This document shows, piece by piece, positions 7,415-16,008 of a stretch of DNA of 34,287 nt. Each line of letters begins with the position of its first letter. Position 1 is the stretch's first letter. The notes under the pieces were generated by a model, which ran no database searches, was not told the origin of the DNA, and worked only from the letters and a program-made list of their open reading frames with translations. Both the position numbers and the translations under genes were made by a program. This DNA is from Oscillibacter sp. (GTDB lineage Bacteria > Bacillota > Clostridia > Oscillospirales > Oscillospiraceae): positions 1 through 34,287 of the forward strand of contig JAAWIL010000002.1 of assembly GCA_022796315.1 (NCBI GenBank), in the 5' to 3' direction.

Positions 7415-7798
7415 ATGGATTTTTTGTCGAGCAACTCCTTTATGATGCTGGAGAAGTCCATGGGTTTTTTGTGGACCAAGCAGGCGTCGATCCTGGATAA
7501 TATTGCCAACGCCGAGACGCCCGGCTACAAGCCGAAGGTGGTCACCTTTGAGGAGAGCCTCCGGGGCAGCCTGGAGCGGGCCCGGCTTTCCGCCACGCCC
7601 CGGTCCAAGATCCGCAGGATCCTGGAGGAGAGCGAGTTCGCCGTGGAGGACCAGCTGGAGAGCACCCGGATGGACGACAACGGCGTGAACGTCACGGAGC
7701 AGAGCATCGAGATGATCCGGAACGCCTACCAGATCCAGTACGTACAGCGGGCCATCAGCAGCGATCTGAACATCCTGCGGGCCGCGATCCAGGGCTGA
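7415..7798 (+). CDS. flgB: Flagellar basal-body rod protein FlgB
   Basis: FlgB forms the proximal rod on the MS ring. The protein has 127 residues, normal for the family. The N-terminal rod signature ASILDNIANAETPGYKPK (about residues 23-40) and the C-terminal IEMIRNAYQIQYVQRAIS helix are both present. These two ends form the coiled coil of rod/hook proteins. The ATG at 7415 is chosen over the upstream in-frame ATG at 7328 because GAGGGAGG lies five bases before it and homology begins there. It is the first gene of the operon and is followed by flgC after 112 bases. Confidence 0.95.
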   Translation: MDFLSSNSFMMLEKSMGFLWTKQASILDNIANAETPGYKPKVVTFEESLRGSLERARLSATPRSKIRRILEESEFAVEDQLESTRMDDNGVNVTEQSIEMIRNAYQIQYVQRAISSDLNILRAAIQG

Positions 7799-7910
7799 GG
7801 CGGCCTGACGGATTTTGCGGGTTTCTCATGAGTATCACCGGCTGATTTCTCTGGGGAATTTTGGTTTTTGACAGAGCGCCGGCGGTGTCCGGCGGGAAGG
7901 AGAGCGTCCC

Positions 7911-8375
7911 ATGGCATTTTTGAGTTCCATCAATATCGTGGCCTCCGGCATGACGGCCCAACAGCTCCGGCTGGATGTCGTCTCGGAGAACATTACCAAC
8001 TCCACCACCACCCGCACCGAGGGAGGAGACGGCGCCTACCGCAGGAAGATGGTGGTTTTCCAGTCCGTGTCCGATAAGGACACCTTCCGCCAGGCGATGG
8101 CCAGGGCCGGCAGCGGCATGGCCGCCAACAAAGGCTTTGAGAACGCCGGCGGCGTGCGGGTCACCCAGATTGTGGATGACCCCTCTCCCATGAAGCTGGT
8201 GTACGATCCCACCCACCCGGACGCCAACGAGGAGGGCTATGTCGAGATGCCCAACGTGGACACGGTGAAGGAGATCACCGATGCCATGGCGGCCACTCAG
8301 GCCTTCTCCGCCAATGTGACAGCGTTCAACGCACTCAAGAGCGTGCTGTCCAGCGGGCTGGAGATTGGGCGGTAA
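7911..8375 (+). CDS. flgC: Flagellar basal-body rod protein FlgC
   Basis: A rod subunit of 154 residues, close to the usual 140-150. The N-terminus shows the rod signature (SGMTAQQLRLDVVSENITN, about residues 13-31) with an unusual stretch of threonines (STTTRT) where most family members have a shorter NxNT motif. The middle has the FlgC pattern VRVTQIVDD and YDPTHPDANEEGYV, and the C-terminus the long helix ATQAFSANVTAFNALKS. AAGGAGA lies nine bases before the ATG. It works with FlgB, FliE and the two FlgF/FlgG-type proteins encoded farther down. Confidence 0.95.
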   Translation: MAFLSSINIVASGMTAQQLRLDVVSENITNSTTTRTEGGDGAYRRKMVVFQSVSDKDTFRQAMARAGSGMAANKGFENAGGVRVTQIVDDPSPMKLVYDPTHPDANEEGYVEMPNVDTVKEITDAMAATQAFSANVTAFNALKSVLSSGLEIGR

Positions 8376-8402
8376 GCAGGCGGAAAGGAGACGTGAGGAA
8401 TC

Positions 8403-8720
8403 ATGGCACCCATTGAACAGCTGACGCCGCTGGCCGGAATCAACCCGGTCACCGGCGAGAAGGTACATAAGACAGGGACTCTGGCAGACGCGGCGGGACA
8501 GAGCGTGTTCGGCAGCATTTTCCAGTCCGCGATTGACAATGTAAAACAGACGGACGCACAGAAGACGCAGGCCCAGTACCTGCTGTCCACCGGCCAGCTG
8601 GATAACCCCGCGGTGCTGGGGATTTATTCCACCAAGGCGGAGCTGGCGTCGAATCTTCTGATTCAGCTGCGCAACAAGGCGCTGGACGCCTACTCTGAGC
8701 TGACGAGGATCAGTTTGTAA
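8403..8720 (+). CDS. fliE: Flagellar hook-basal body protein FliE
   Basis: FliE joins the MS ring to the rod and is among the first exported subunits. The protein has 105 residues, the usual size. After a poorly conserved N-terminus, the second half matches the family: FGSIFQSAIDNVKQTDAQ, then LIQLRNKALDAYSELTRISL, the conserved C-terminal helix (FliE normally ends in (K)A..EI..M.. here reading YSELTRISL). AAAGGAG precedes the ATG. A perfect 13-bp hairpin follows the stop codon before fliF. Confidence 0.93.
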   Translation: MAPIEQLTPLAGINPVTGEKVHKTGTLADAAGQSVFGSIFQSAIDNVKQTDAQKTQAQYLLSTGQLDNPAVLGIYSTKAELASNLLIQLRNKALDAYSELTRISL

Positions 8721-8727
8721 CGGAACA

Positions 8728-8758
8728 GAAACAATGGGGGCGCATCCCCCATTGTTTC
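8728..8758 (+). other. Perfect 13-bp hairpin between fliE and fliF
   Basis: GAAACAATGGGGG (8728-8740) pairs without mismatch with 8746-8758 around a 5-base loop, eight bases after the fliE stop. There is no T tract after it, so it is more likely an mRNA-stability or processing structure, or partial attenuator, than a full terminator. A second small stem (CCGTCTG/TAGACGG, about 8758-8772) follows. Confidence 0.6.
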
Positions 8759-8825
8759 CGTCTGAATAGACGGAGGACTTTCGTGAATTGAGATCCGCGG
8801 CAGCGGTGAGAGGAGGTGGCAGCGG

Positions 8826-10484
8826 TTGCAGGAGAAGCTGAAGGGACTTTGGGCCAAGACGAAAGAGAAGCTGGGCGGCCTGAAGAAGATATCGAAAAAG
8901 GTATTGATTGCGATCGCCGTCGCAATCGTGGTTTTGATCGCCGCTGTGGTGATCATGGTGAGCAACCGTCCCTATGCCACGCTGGTAACCGGCGTGAGCG
9001 CGGACGAGGCGTCGTCCATCCTGACGTTCCTGGCGAGCGAGGGTGTGACGGATTACAAAGTGGAAAACAACGACACCATCCTGGTGCCGGCCGGACAGGA
9101 GGCAAACCTGAAGGCCCGCATCCTGATGGAGGGGTACTTACAGACAGGCTTCGCCTATTCCTCCTATTATGATAAGATCGGCGCCCTGTCCACGGAGTCG
9201 GAGCGGAACCAGGCGTTTTTGATCGCCCTGCAGGAGAAACTGGAGGCGGTCATCCGGTGCTTTGACAATGTGCAGGAGGCCTTCGTCCAGATTACCCCGG
9301 GCGAGGACCGGGGCTATGTGCTGGACAGCGGCAACGTGGTCAACGCCAGTGCCAGCGTGACGCTGGTGATGCGCGGGGTGGCCAACCTGACGACGGAGCA
9401 GGCCGCCGTAATCCGGAACCTGGTGAGCCACTCTGTGCAGGGGCTGAGCATCGACTCCGTTACCATTGGCGACACCCGGGGGAACAGCTATAACAGTTCC
9501 GTGGACCCCACGGCCGACACGGAGGCCTCGGCGCTGAAGTTCCGGCTGGAGCAGGAGCAGGAGAACAAGATTCGTACCGAGGTTCTCAAGACGCTGGTTC
9601 CCTTCTACGGAGAGGACAACGTGAAGGTGGGCGTCAACGTGGTGGTGGAGGTGGCTCACAGCACCATCGACGACCACGAGGTGCATCTGCCGGACTGGGC
9701 GCAGGACGGCAGCACCGACGGCAAGGGCATCGTGGGCACGATCCTCTATGACCACTCCATCATCCGGGGCGCCAATGAGAACGCCGGCGGCGTGGTAGGC
9801 AGCGAGGTGAACTCCGACCTGCCGGAGTACGTGATCCGGGAGACCGATCCCACCGGAGACGAGCGGGAGATTCATGTCAGCGGACAGACGGACATGGACA
9901 ACTCCCGTACCGATACCTATACGATCCGCACGGCGGCTTATGTGGCCGACTGTACCGTGGGCGTCAGCATCAACTCCACCACCGCCGGCGCGGTGAATGT
10001 GGCGGAGGTGCAGCAGCTGGTGGCCCGGTCGGCGGGCATCGTGGGCACTGTTGACGAGACCACCGGCCAGGAGAACCTGGACGGAAAGATCTCCGTCATG
10101 ACCGGCCCGTTCTACATGGAGCCCACCGAGAGCGCCGGTGACGGAATGATTCTGGGCATCCCGCTGTACGCGGTCATCGCGGCGGCAGCCGGACTGCTGG
10201 TCTTCATCATTCTGCTGATTGTCATCCTGAGCCTGCGCCGCAGAAAGCGCCGGAAGAAGCAGGCAGAGGAAGAGGCCCAGCAGAGAGAGATGGACGCTCT
10301 GCTGGCGGCGGCCGGCCTGATGCCCGAGGGCGCCGGCGCGGCCGAGGGCGCGGATGTCATGGACATCCAGATCGAGCGGAGCATGGAGCTCCGCCAGGAG
10401 ATCCGGAAGTTCGCCGAGGAGAACCCGGAGATCGCGGCACAGATTATCAAGAGTTGGGTGAGAGGAGGCGACGACGATGGCTGA
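8826..10484 (+). CDS. fliF: Flagellar MS-ring protein FliF
   Basis: FliF forms the membrane MS ring that houses the export gate and carries FliG. The 552-residue protein is of normal length. It has a short basic cytoplasmic start, a first membrane helix at about residues 26-48, a YscJ/FliF periplasmic domain (about 50-220), the FliF C domain (to about 420), a second membrane helix at about 441-468, and a charged cytoplasmic tail that would bind FliG. The start is TTG at 8826 with GAGAGGAGG about nine bases upstream; no better ATG exists nearby. The end overlaps fliG by eight bases, so the two partners are translationally coupled. Confidence 0.95.
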   Translation: MQEKLKGLWAKTKEKLGGLKKISKKVLIAIAVAIVVLIAAVVIMVSNRPYATLVTGVSADEASSILTFLASEGVTDYKVENNDTILVPAGQEANLKARILMEGYLQTGFAYSSYYDKIGALSTESERNQAFLIALQEKLEAVIRCFDNVQEAFVQITPGEDRGYVLDSGNVVNASASVTLVMRGVANLTTEQAAVIRNLVSHSVQGLSIDSVTIGDTRGNSYNSSVDPTADTEASALKFRLEQEQENKIRTEVLKTLVPFYGEDNVKVGVNVVVEVAHSTIDDHEVHLPDWAQDGSTDGKGIVGTILYDHSIIRGANENAGGVVGSEVNSDLPEYVIRETDPTGDEREIHVSGQTDMDNSRTDTYTIRTAAYVADCTVGVSINSTTAGAVNVAEVQQLVARSAGIVGTVDETTGQENLDGKISVMTGPFYMEPTESAGDGMILGIPLYAVIAAAAGLLVFIILLIVILSLRRRKRRKKQAEEEAQQREMDALLAAAGLMPEGAGAAEGADVMDIQIERSMELRQEIRKFAEENPEIAAQIIKSWVRGGDDDG

Positions 10485-11556
10485 GGCAGCGGCCGTTAAG
10501 ACAGCGGCTGCGCCGGCATCCGGCACGGTGGATACGGCGCTGAAAAAACGGCTCAGCGCGGACCTGACGGGCCCGCAGAAGGCGGCGGCAGTCATCGTGG
10601 CCCTGGGGGCGGATAAGGCGTCAAATCTCTACAAGTACATGGAGCCGGAGGACGTGGAGTCGCTGACCATCGAGGTGGCGAAGCTGGGTCTTCTGAGCGG
10701 AGAAGTCACCGAGGAGATCCTCAATGACTTCATGAAGGTCTGCATGACCAACAAGGCGGTTACCGAGGGCGGCCTGGAGTATGCCAGGACCGTTCTGGAG
10801 CGGGCCTACGGCGAGCAGGCGGCGGCGGATCTTCTGGGCAAGGTCACCAAGTCCTTGAAGCGGAGAGAGTTCGCCTTCCTGGACAAGGCGGATGTCAAGA
10901 GTCTGATTGCCGCCCTGCAGAACGAGCGGCCCCAGACCATCGCCCTGGTCCTCAGCTACGTGGACGCGGACAAGGCGGCGGGCGTGGTGTCCCAGCTGGA
11001 CGTGCAGAAGCAGATCCAGGTGGTGGAGAGCATCGCCCGGATCGAGAGCGTGTCCCCCGCGGCCATCAAGATCGTGGAGGCCGAGATGAACAAGAAGTTC
11101 TCCAATATCGTTGTCAGCACCAACGTCAAGGTGGGCGGCATCGACTATGTGGCGGACGTGATGAACAACCTGGACCGCACCAGCGAGAAGAACGTCTTCG
11201 ACGGTCTGGCGGAGCGGGACCAGGAGCTGGCCGACGAGATTCGCAAGCGGATGTTCGTCTTCGAGGATATCATGACCATGGACGACCGCTCCATTCAGCG
11301 CTTCGTCCGGGACTGCGACCCCAGGGATCTGGTGCTGGCGCTCAAGGGTGTCAACGCGGATGTGGCCAACAAGCTCTTTGCCAATATGTCCACCAGAACG
11401 GCCCAGAATATCCGGGACGATCTGGAGATCACCACCAACGTTCGCATGAAGGACGTGGAGGAGGCCCAGCAGCGCATCGTCGCCATTATCCGTGACCTGG
11501 AGGAGAAGGGTGAAATCATCATCCTGAAGGGCGGAAAGGACGATATCATTGCCTAG
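10477..11556 (+). CDS. fliG: Flagellar motor switch protein FliG
   Basis: FliG links the MS ring to the C ring and transmits torque from the stator. The 359-residue protein is slightly longer than the usual 330-340 because of an Ala-rich N-terminal extension of about 28 residues. LTGPQKAAAVIVALG opens the FliF-binding domain. NERPQTIALVLSYV corresponds to the EHPQ motif of the middle domain that contacts FliM. The C-terminal torque helix DRSIQRFVRDCDPRDLVLALKG keeps the conserved charged residues. GGAGGCG precedes the ATG inside the fliF end, and the stop overlaps the fliH start. Confidence 0.95.
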   Translation: MAEAAAVKTAAAPASGTVDTALKKRLSADLTGPQKAAAVIVALGADKASNLYKYMEPEDVESLTIEVAKLGLLSGEVTEEILNDFMKVCMTNKAVTEGGLEYARTVLERAYGEQAAADLLGKVTKSLKRREFAFLDKADVKSLIAALQNERPQTIALVLSYVDADKAAGVVSQLDVQKQIQVVESIARIESVSPAAIKIVEAEMNKKFSNIVVSTNVKVGGIDYVADVMNNLDRTSEKNVFDGLAERDQELADEIRKRMFVFEDIMTMDDRSIQRFVRDCDPRDLVLALKGVNADVANKLFANMSTRTAQNIRDDLEITTNVRMKDVEEAQQRIVAIIRDLEEKGEIIILKGGKDDIIA

Positions 11557-12436
11557 TATTTGGAAGCGGCTGACCCAGCCCAAGGCGGAGCCCTACCAGT
11601 TTCTCGAAGCGGAGGAGCTGGTGCCGGAGACGCCGCCCCCAGAGCCCCCGGAGACGGAGGAGGACCTGCCCGATCCCTTGGAGCAGGAGATTGCGGAGGC
11701 GGCTGCCATAGAGGAAGAGGCGCCGGACCCGGTGAGCTTCGCCCAGGTGCAGGCGGACCGAATCCTCCAGGACGCCCAGCGTCAGGCGGATGCCCTGCTG
11801 GCCGAGGCCCTGGACGGGGCCCGCCGGCAGACCGATGAGATCCATGAGGCCGCCCGGAGGGAGGGCTTCGAGGCCGGGCGGGCCGAGGGAATCCAGACCG
11901 GCTTTGCCCAGGCCATGGAGGAGAGCCGTCTGGCACGGGAGAAGGACGCCGCCGCCCTGGCGGCGGAGGTCCAAAAGTTCCTGGACCAGGCCGGACGCGC
12001 CCTGGACCGCCAGCTGGACAGCAACGTTGCCGAGCTGCGGGATCTGGCGCTGACGGTGGCGGAGAAAGTGATCTCTGTCAGCCTCAAGAGCAGCTCCGAG
12101 GTGATCGGGCGCATGATTCAAACGGCGGTAGACCGCCGCAAGCGCCGGGAATGGGTGCGGATCTACATCGCCGAGTGCGATGCCAAGCACCTGGCGCAGA
12201 TGCCGGCCTCTCTGGTTTCGGCCCTGAATGCCCTGTCTGAGCGGGTGCGCATCATCCCCATGGCGGATGACGAGCCGGGTACCTGCATCATTGAGATGCC
12301 CGATGAGATCGTCGATGCCAGCGCGGCCACCCAGCTGAATAATATCCGCAATCTCCTCTCCGATACGCCGGTCAGCGGCGCGGAGATCCCAAGAAGGAGC
12401 GGCCATGTTTCAACAGATGATCCGCCAGATCTATAA
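11549..12436 (+). CDS. fliH: Flagellar assembly protein FliH (export ATPase regulator)
   Basis: FliH dimers hold and regulate the FliI ATPase and tie it to the C ring. The 295-residue protein has an acidic, Pro-rich N-terminus (about 20-55) and a long Ala/Glu/Gln-rich coiled coil (about 65-150) with the G-x3-G-type pattern REGFEAGRAEGIQTGF typical of FliH. A V-ATPase E-subunit-like C-terminal domain follows. The start is TTG at 11549, overlapping the fliG stop by eight bases. The end overlaps fliI by 32 bases. Sequence conservation of FliH is low, so the name rests on position and on the glycine-repeat coiled coil. Confidence 0.9.
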   Translation: MPSIWKRLTQPKAEPYQFLEAEELVPETPPPEPPETEEDLPDPLEQEIAEAAAIEEEAPDPVSFAQVQADRILQDAQRQADALLAEALDGARRQTDEIHEAARREGFEAGRAEGIQTGFAQAMEESRLAREKDAAALAAEVQKFLDQAGRALDRQLDSNVAELRDLALTVAEKVISVSLKSSSEVIGRMIQTAVDRRKRREWVRIYIAECDAKHLAQMPASLVSALNALSERVRIIPMADDEPGTCIIEMPDEIVDASAATQLNNIRNLLSDTPVSGAEIPRRSGHVSTDDPPDL

Positions 12437-13706
12437 TGCCGAGACCTACAGTCTCACCGGCAAGATCGAAAATATCGTCGGAATGTCCATTGAGGCCTCC
12501 GGCGGACGGGCAGCGGTGGGCGACATCTGCCGCATCTACAACGACGACTCCGGACGCCAGGTGACGGCCGAGGTGGTGGGCTTCAAAAACGATCACATCC
12601 TTTTGATGCCCTATGCCGACATGAACGGCATTTCTGCGGGCAATTTTGTCCGCAACACGGGACGGCAGCTCACCCTGCGGGTGGGCGAGTTCCTCCGGGG
12701 GCGCATCATCAACGCCCTGGGCCAGCCCATTGACGGCGGCGAGCCGCTGCCGGAGGGCGTCCCCTACTGCATCAGCGGTTCCCCGATCAACCCCCTCCAG
12801 CGCCCCCCCATCCGGGAGCGCATGGAGTTTGGAGTCAAGGCCATTGACGGGATGATTACCATCGGAAAGGGCCAGAGAATCGGCATTTTTGCCGGTTCCG
12901 GTGTGGGAAAATCCACACTGATGGGCATGATTGCCCGGAATGTTAAGGCGGACATCAACGTGATCGCCCTGGTGGGCGAGCGAGGCCGGGAAGTACTGGA
13001 GTTTGTCCAGAAGGACCTGGGGGAGGAGGGCATGCGCCGCTCCGTTCTGGTGGTAGCCACCTCTGACCAGCCGGCCATGCTGCGGATGAAGTGCCCCAGC
13101 GTGGCTACGGGCATTGCGGAGTTCTTCCGGGACCAGGGGTATGACGTTCTTTTGATGATGGACTCCCTGACCCGTTTCGCTATGGCCCAGCGGGAGATCG
13201 GCCTGGCCATCGGCGAGCCGCCGGTGGCGAGAGGCTATACCCCCTCCATTTACGCGGAGCTGCCCAAGCTTCTGGAGCGCAGCGGCAACTTCGAGAGGGG
13301 CTCCATCACCGGCGTCTACACGGTGCTGGTGGAGGGCGACGATACCAACGAGCCCATCTCCGACACGGTTCGGGGCATCCTGGACGGCCACATCGTGCTG
13401 ACCCGCGCCCTGGCCAACGCCAACCACTACCCGGCCATTGACGTGGGCGCCAGCATCTCCCGTCTGATGACGGAGATCGTCTCGCCGGAGCACCGGAAGC
13501 TGGCCTCCCGGGTCCGGGATATCCTCAGTGTGTACGACAAAAACGCGGATCTGGTCTCCATTGGCGCCTACAAGCCGGGGACCAACCAGAAACTGGATTT
13601 TGCCCTGTCTAAGATCGACGCGGTCAACGGTTTTCTGACCCAGGAGATCAACGAGACATTCAATTATGACCAGTGCATTCATCTCATACAAGAGATCTTG
13701 CGATAA
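12405..13706 (+). CDS. fliI: Flagellum-specific export ATPase FliI
   Basis: FliI is the hexameric ATPase of the flagellar type III export apparatus. The 433-residue protein shows Walker A AGSGVGKST at 163-171, the Walker B region DVLLMMDSLTRFAMAQREI, and the family motif GEPPVARGYTPSIYAELPKLLERSGN. These separate it from F1-ATPase subunits. The length is normal. AAGGAG lies shortly before the ATG within the end of fliH, so FliH and FliI production is coupled. Confidence 0.96.
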   Translation: MFQQMIRQIYNAETYSLTGKIENIVGMSIEASGGRAAVGDICRIYNDDSGRQVTAEVVGFKNDHILLMPYADMNGISAGNFVRNTGRQLTLRVGEFLRGRIINALGQPIDGGEPLPEGVPYCISGSPINPLQRPPIRERMEFGVKAIDGMITIGKGQRIGIFAGSGVGKSTLMGMIARNVKADINVIALVGERGREVLEFVQKDLGEEGMRRSVLVVATSDQPAMLRMKCPSVATGIAEFFRDQGYDVLLMMDSLTRFAMAQREIGLAIGEPPVARGYTPSIYAELPKLLERSGNFERGSITGVYTVLVEGDDTNEPISDTVRGILDGHIVLTRALANANHYPAIDVGASISRLMTEIVSPEHRKLASRVRDILSVYDKNADLVSIGAYKPGTNQKLDFALSKIDAVNGFLTQEINETFNYDQCIHLIQEILR

Positions 13707-13730
13707 GAAGCGGAAACGGGGGACGCGGAA

Positions 13731-14183
13731 GTGAAAAAATTCAAGTTTGGCCTGGACACCGTCCTTTCCTATAAACAGCAGGTTTTAGACGCGCTCCAGG
13801 GCGAACACGCGGCGATTCTGGCGCGGGTACACCGGCAGGAAACGCTGGTGGAGGAGTGCTGGCAGCGCTACCGGGCCTATAATGAGGACTACCGGGACCG
13901 CGCCCGGGAGGGTCTGGCCATTACGGAGGCCATGATCTGCGAGGCGGGACTGCGGGCCATGGAGCGGGAGATCCAGCAGGAGACCGCGAAGCTCCAGGCA
14001 CTGCGCGAGGCCGCCGAGAAGAAGCGGGAAGAGGTGGTGGAGGCCCGGAAGGAGACCTCGTCCATCGAAAAGCTCCGGGAGAAGAAGCGGGCGGACTACA
14101 ACAAGGCCCTGGCCAAGAGCGAGGAGCAGGCCATTGAGGAGTTCGTCAGTATGACCAGAGTGATCCAGGCCGCCGGGGCGTAA
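13731..14183 (+). CDS. fliJ: Flagellar export chaperone FliJ
   Basis: FliJ is a small coiled-coil protein that sits in the FliI ring and contacts FlhA. The 150-residue product is almost entirely charged helix, beginning KKFKFGLDTVLSYKQQ, which is the typical FliJ N-terminus. It ends with a long Glu/Lys-rich coil. The start is GTG at 13731 behind a purine-rich GGGGGACGCGGAA. It lies directly after fliI, its usual place. Confidence 0.92.
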   Translation: MKKFKFGLDTVLSYKQQVLDALQGEHAAILARVHRQETLVEECWQRYRAYNEDYRDRAREGLAITEAMICEAGLRAMEREIQQETAKLQALREAAEKKREEVVEARKETSSIEKLREKKRADYNKALAKSEEQAIEEFVSMTRVIQAAGA

Positions 14184-14268
14184 ATCCGGCAATCAGCACC
14201 GTCCGAACCGGTGGAGAAATCTGCCGTTTGGAATATAGTATTCTTATGGAAAGGAGGTGACATGAGAG

Positions 14269-15333
14269 ATGGATCAGATTCAAAACAGCCTGCTCCAGAT
14301 GGTGCAGGCGACGGCCGGCCGCCAGCCGGCCCAGGGGACCCAGAAGCCCGCTTCGGGCAAGGACGATTTTCGCAAGATGATGGACCAGCAGACCACGGAG
14401 CAGTCCGGAGCGGAGACCCCCAAGGCGGAGGACACGGCGCCCCAGGACGGCGAGGCCGTGGAGACCCTGGAGGAGCCCAAGCTGCGGGAGCAGATGATGC
14501 TGGCCGCGGCAGCGATGATGCAGAACCCGGTGGTGACACTGACGGAGGACCCCGTGGTGGTCGCGGAGGAAGTGCCCCAGACGGAGGTGCAGCCGGTGGC
14601 GGAGCTCACGGCGCAGCCGGAGCAGACCGCTGTGGAGACCACAGAGGGCCTGAAGCCGGTGGAGCTGTCCGAGGTGAACCCCAACGAGGAGCTGCTGAAG
14701 ATTCAGCAGGCCCCTGCGGAGACCGTGGAAGCCCCTGCGGAGGCTCCGGCGGAGCCTGAGGAGCGCGTGGAATCCGTGCAGGTCATGGAGCGCGGCGGAG
14801 AGCCCCAGGAGGGCGATGACCAGGAGGTCCCGGAGTCCGGCGGGGAGACCGCGGTGTTCCGGGAGGTGCGGGAGATCCCCGTGAGGGTCGGCGAGGCCCC
14901 GGCGGCGGAGCAGACCCAGGAGGCCAAACCCGTGGAGGTCCAGATCGGCGAGCAGCTGACCAAGGCCCTGGAGTCCGGTGAGACCCGGGTGGAAATCCAG
15001 CTGACACCGGAGAACCTGGGCAAGGTGACCATTGAGGTGACGCTGAACCAGGAGGGCGCCCTGCACATCACGCTGCACGCGGAGAACCCCGAGACCCGGA
15101 GCCTTCTGGCGCGGGATATGGGCAGTTTGCAGATGATGCTGACACGGGACACCCAGCAGGACGTGCGGGTGGAGGTCCCCCAGCAGCAGGAAAACCACAA
15201 CATCTATGACCAGCAGCACGGGCAGCACCAGCAGCAGCATTCCCAGCAGCAGCGCCGTCAGGAGCGCCGGGAGAACCCGGAGGACTTCCTGCATCAGCTT
15301 CGGCTGGGCCTGATCCCCGTGGATGGGGAGTGA
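14269..15333 (+). CDS. fliK: Flagellar hook-length control protein FliK
   Basis: FliK measures the hook and switches export specificity through FlhB. The 354-residue protein has a disordered, Glu/Pro/Ala-rich N-terminal two thirds, as in other FliK rulers. The Flg_hook domain (about residues 225-300) contains RVEIQLTPENLGKVTIEV and LARDMGSLQMML. It is followed by an unusual Gln/His-rich stretch (about 304-332, QQQEN, QHGQHQQQHSQQQ) and a short basic tail. AAGGAGG is nine bases upstream of the ATG. It lies between fliJ and flgD, as in Bacillus (fliK-ylxG). Confidence 0.92.
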   Translation: MDQIQNSLLQMVQATAGRQPAQGTQKPASGKDDFRKMMDQQTTEQSGAETPKAEDTAPQDGEAVETLEEPKLREQMMLAAAAMMQNPVVTLTEDPVVVAEEVPQTEVQPVAELTAQPEQTAVETTEGLKPVELSEVNPNEELLKIQQAPAETVEAPAEAPAEPEERVESVQVMERGGEPQEGDDQEVPESGGETAVFREVREIPVRVGEAPAAEQTQEAKPVEVQIGEQLTKALESGETRVEIQLTPENLGKVTIEVTLNQEGALHITLHAENPETRSLLARDMGSLQMMLTRDTQQDVRVEVPQQQENHNIYDQQHGQHQQQHSQQQRRQERRENPEDFLHQLRLGLIPVDGE

Positions 15334-15360
15334 TCACGGACAAGGAAAGGAGTGAATTGA

Positions 15361-15996
15361 ATGAGCAACTATATGGGCGATATCAGCAATTACCTGATTC
15401 CCTCAGGAGTTACCAGCAACACCAAGCGGGGGAGCTCCGACAATGTCCAGATGGACATGAGCGACTTCCTGATGCTGATGGTGACGGAGCTGACCAACCA
15501 GAGCATTGACAGCACGGCGGATACCTCCGACATGCTGAACCAGATGGTGCAGATGCAGATGATCCAGGCCATTACCAACATGACCGACGCGTCCATCATG
15601 TCCTACGCCTCCTCTCTGGTGGGCAAGGAAGTCACCGTGGGTCAGTATGACTCGGACGGCAAGCTCCAGGAGGTTGTGGGCCTGGTCACCGGTACCGGCA
15701 CCATGAACGGCCAGCAGGTGGTGTTTGTCAACGACAAGTACTACTACATGAACGAGATCATGGCGGTTGGACGTCTGCCGAAGACCGAGGAGAGCGACAA
15801 GAACGACGGGGACAATGCCGGCGGCGATGATACCGGCGGCGACGGCACCGGGAACGTGGACGGCTCCGGTGACGGCAGCACCGAAGGCGGCGAAAACGTG
15901 GACGGCACCGGCGGCACAGAGGGGACCGGCGGAACGGAATCCGGCGGCAGTGAGAACCAAGGCGGAGCTGCTGACCCGGGAGCCGCGGAACAGTGA
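15361..15996 (+). CDS. flgD: Flagellar hook-capping protein FlgD
   Basis: FlgD caps the growing hook so that FlgE subunits can be inserted. In the 211-residue protein, residues about 29-80 form the FlgD N-terminal domain (MDMSDFLMLMVTELTNQS, then DMLNQMVQMQMIQAI). About 85-135 form a small beta domain (LVGKEVTVG to YYYMNEIMAVG). The FnIII/Ig part of proteobacterial FlgD is absent, as in the short Bacillus form. Instead the last 66 residues are a Gly/Asp/Glu/Thr-rich low-complexity tail. AAGGAG lies about nine bases before the ATG. Confidence 0.92.
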   Translation: MSNYMGDISNYLIPSGVTSNTKRGSSDNVQMDMSDFLMLMVTELTNQSIDSTADTSDMLNQMVQMQMIQAITNMTDASIMSYASSLVGKEVTVGQYDSDGKLQEVVGLVTGTGTMNGQQVVFVNDKYYYMNEIMAVGRLPKTEESDKNDGDNAGGDDTGGDGTGNVDGSGDGSTEGGENVDGTGGTEGTGGTESGGSENQGGAADPGAAEQ

Positions 15997-16008
15997 GGTG
16001 AAGCCCTC

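Noticed and set aside
9138..10595. Long minus-strand open frame opposite fliF
   Set aside because: It is a mirror of high-GC codon structure. It lacks any domain, and fliF is certain. The same applies to the long antisense frames opposite fliG, fliI, fliY, flhA, flgE and the EAL-HDOD gene.
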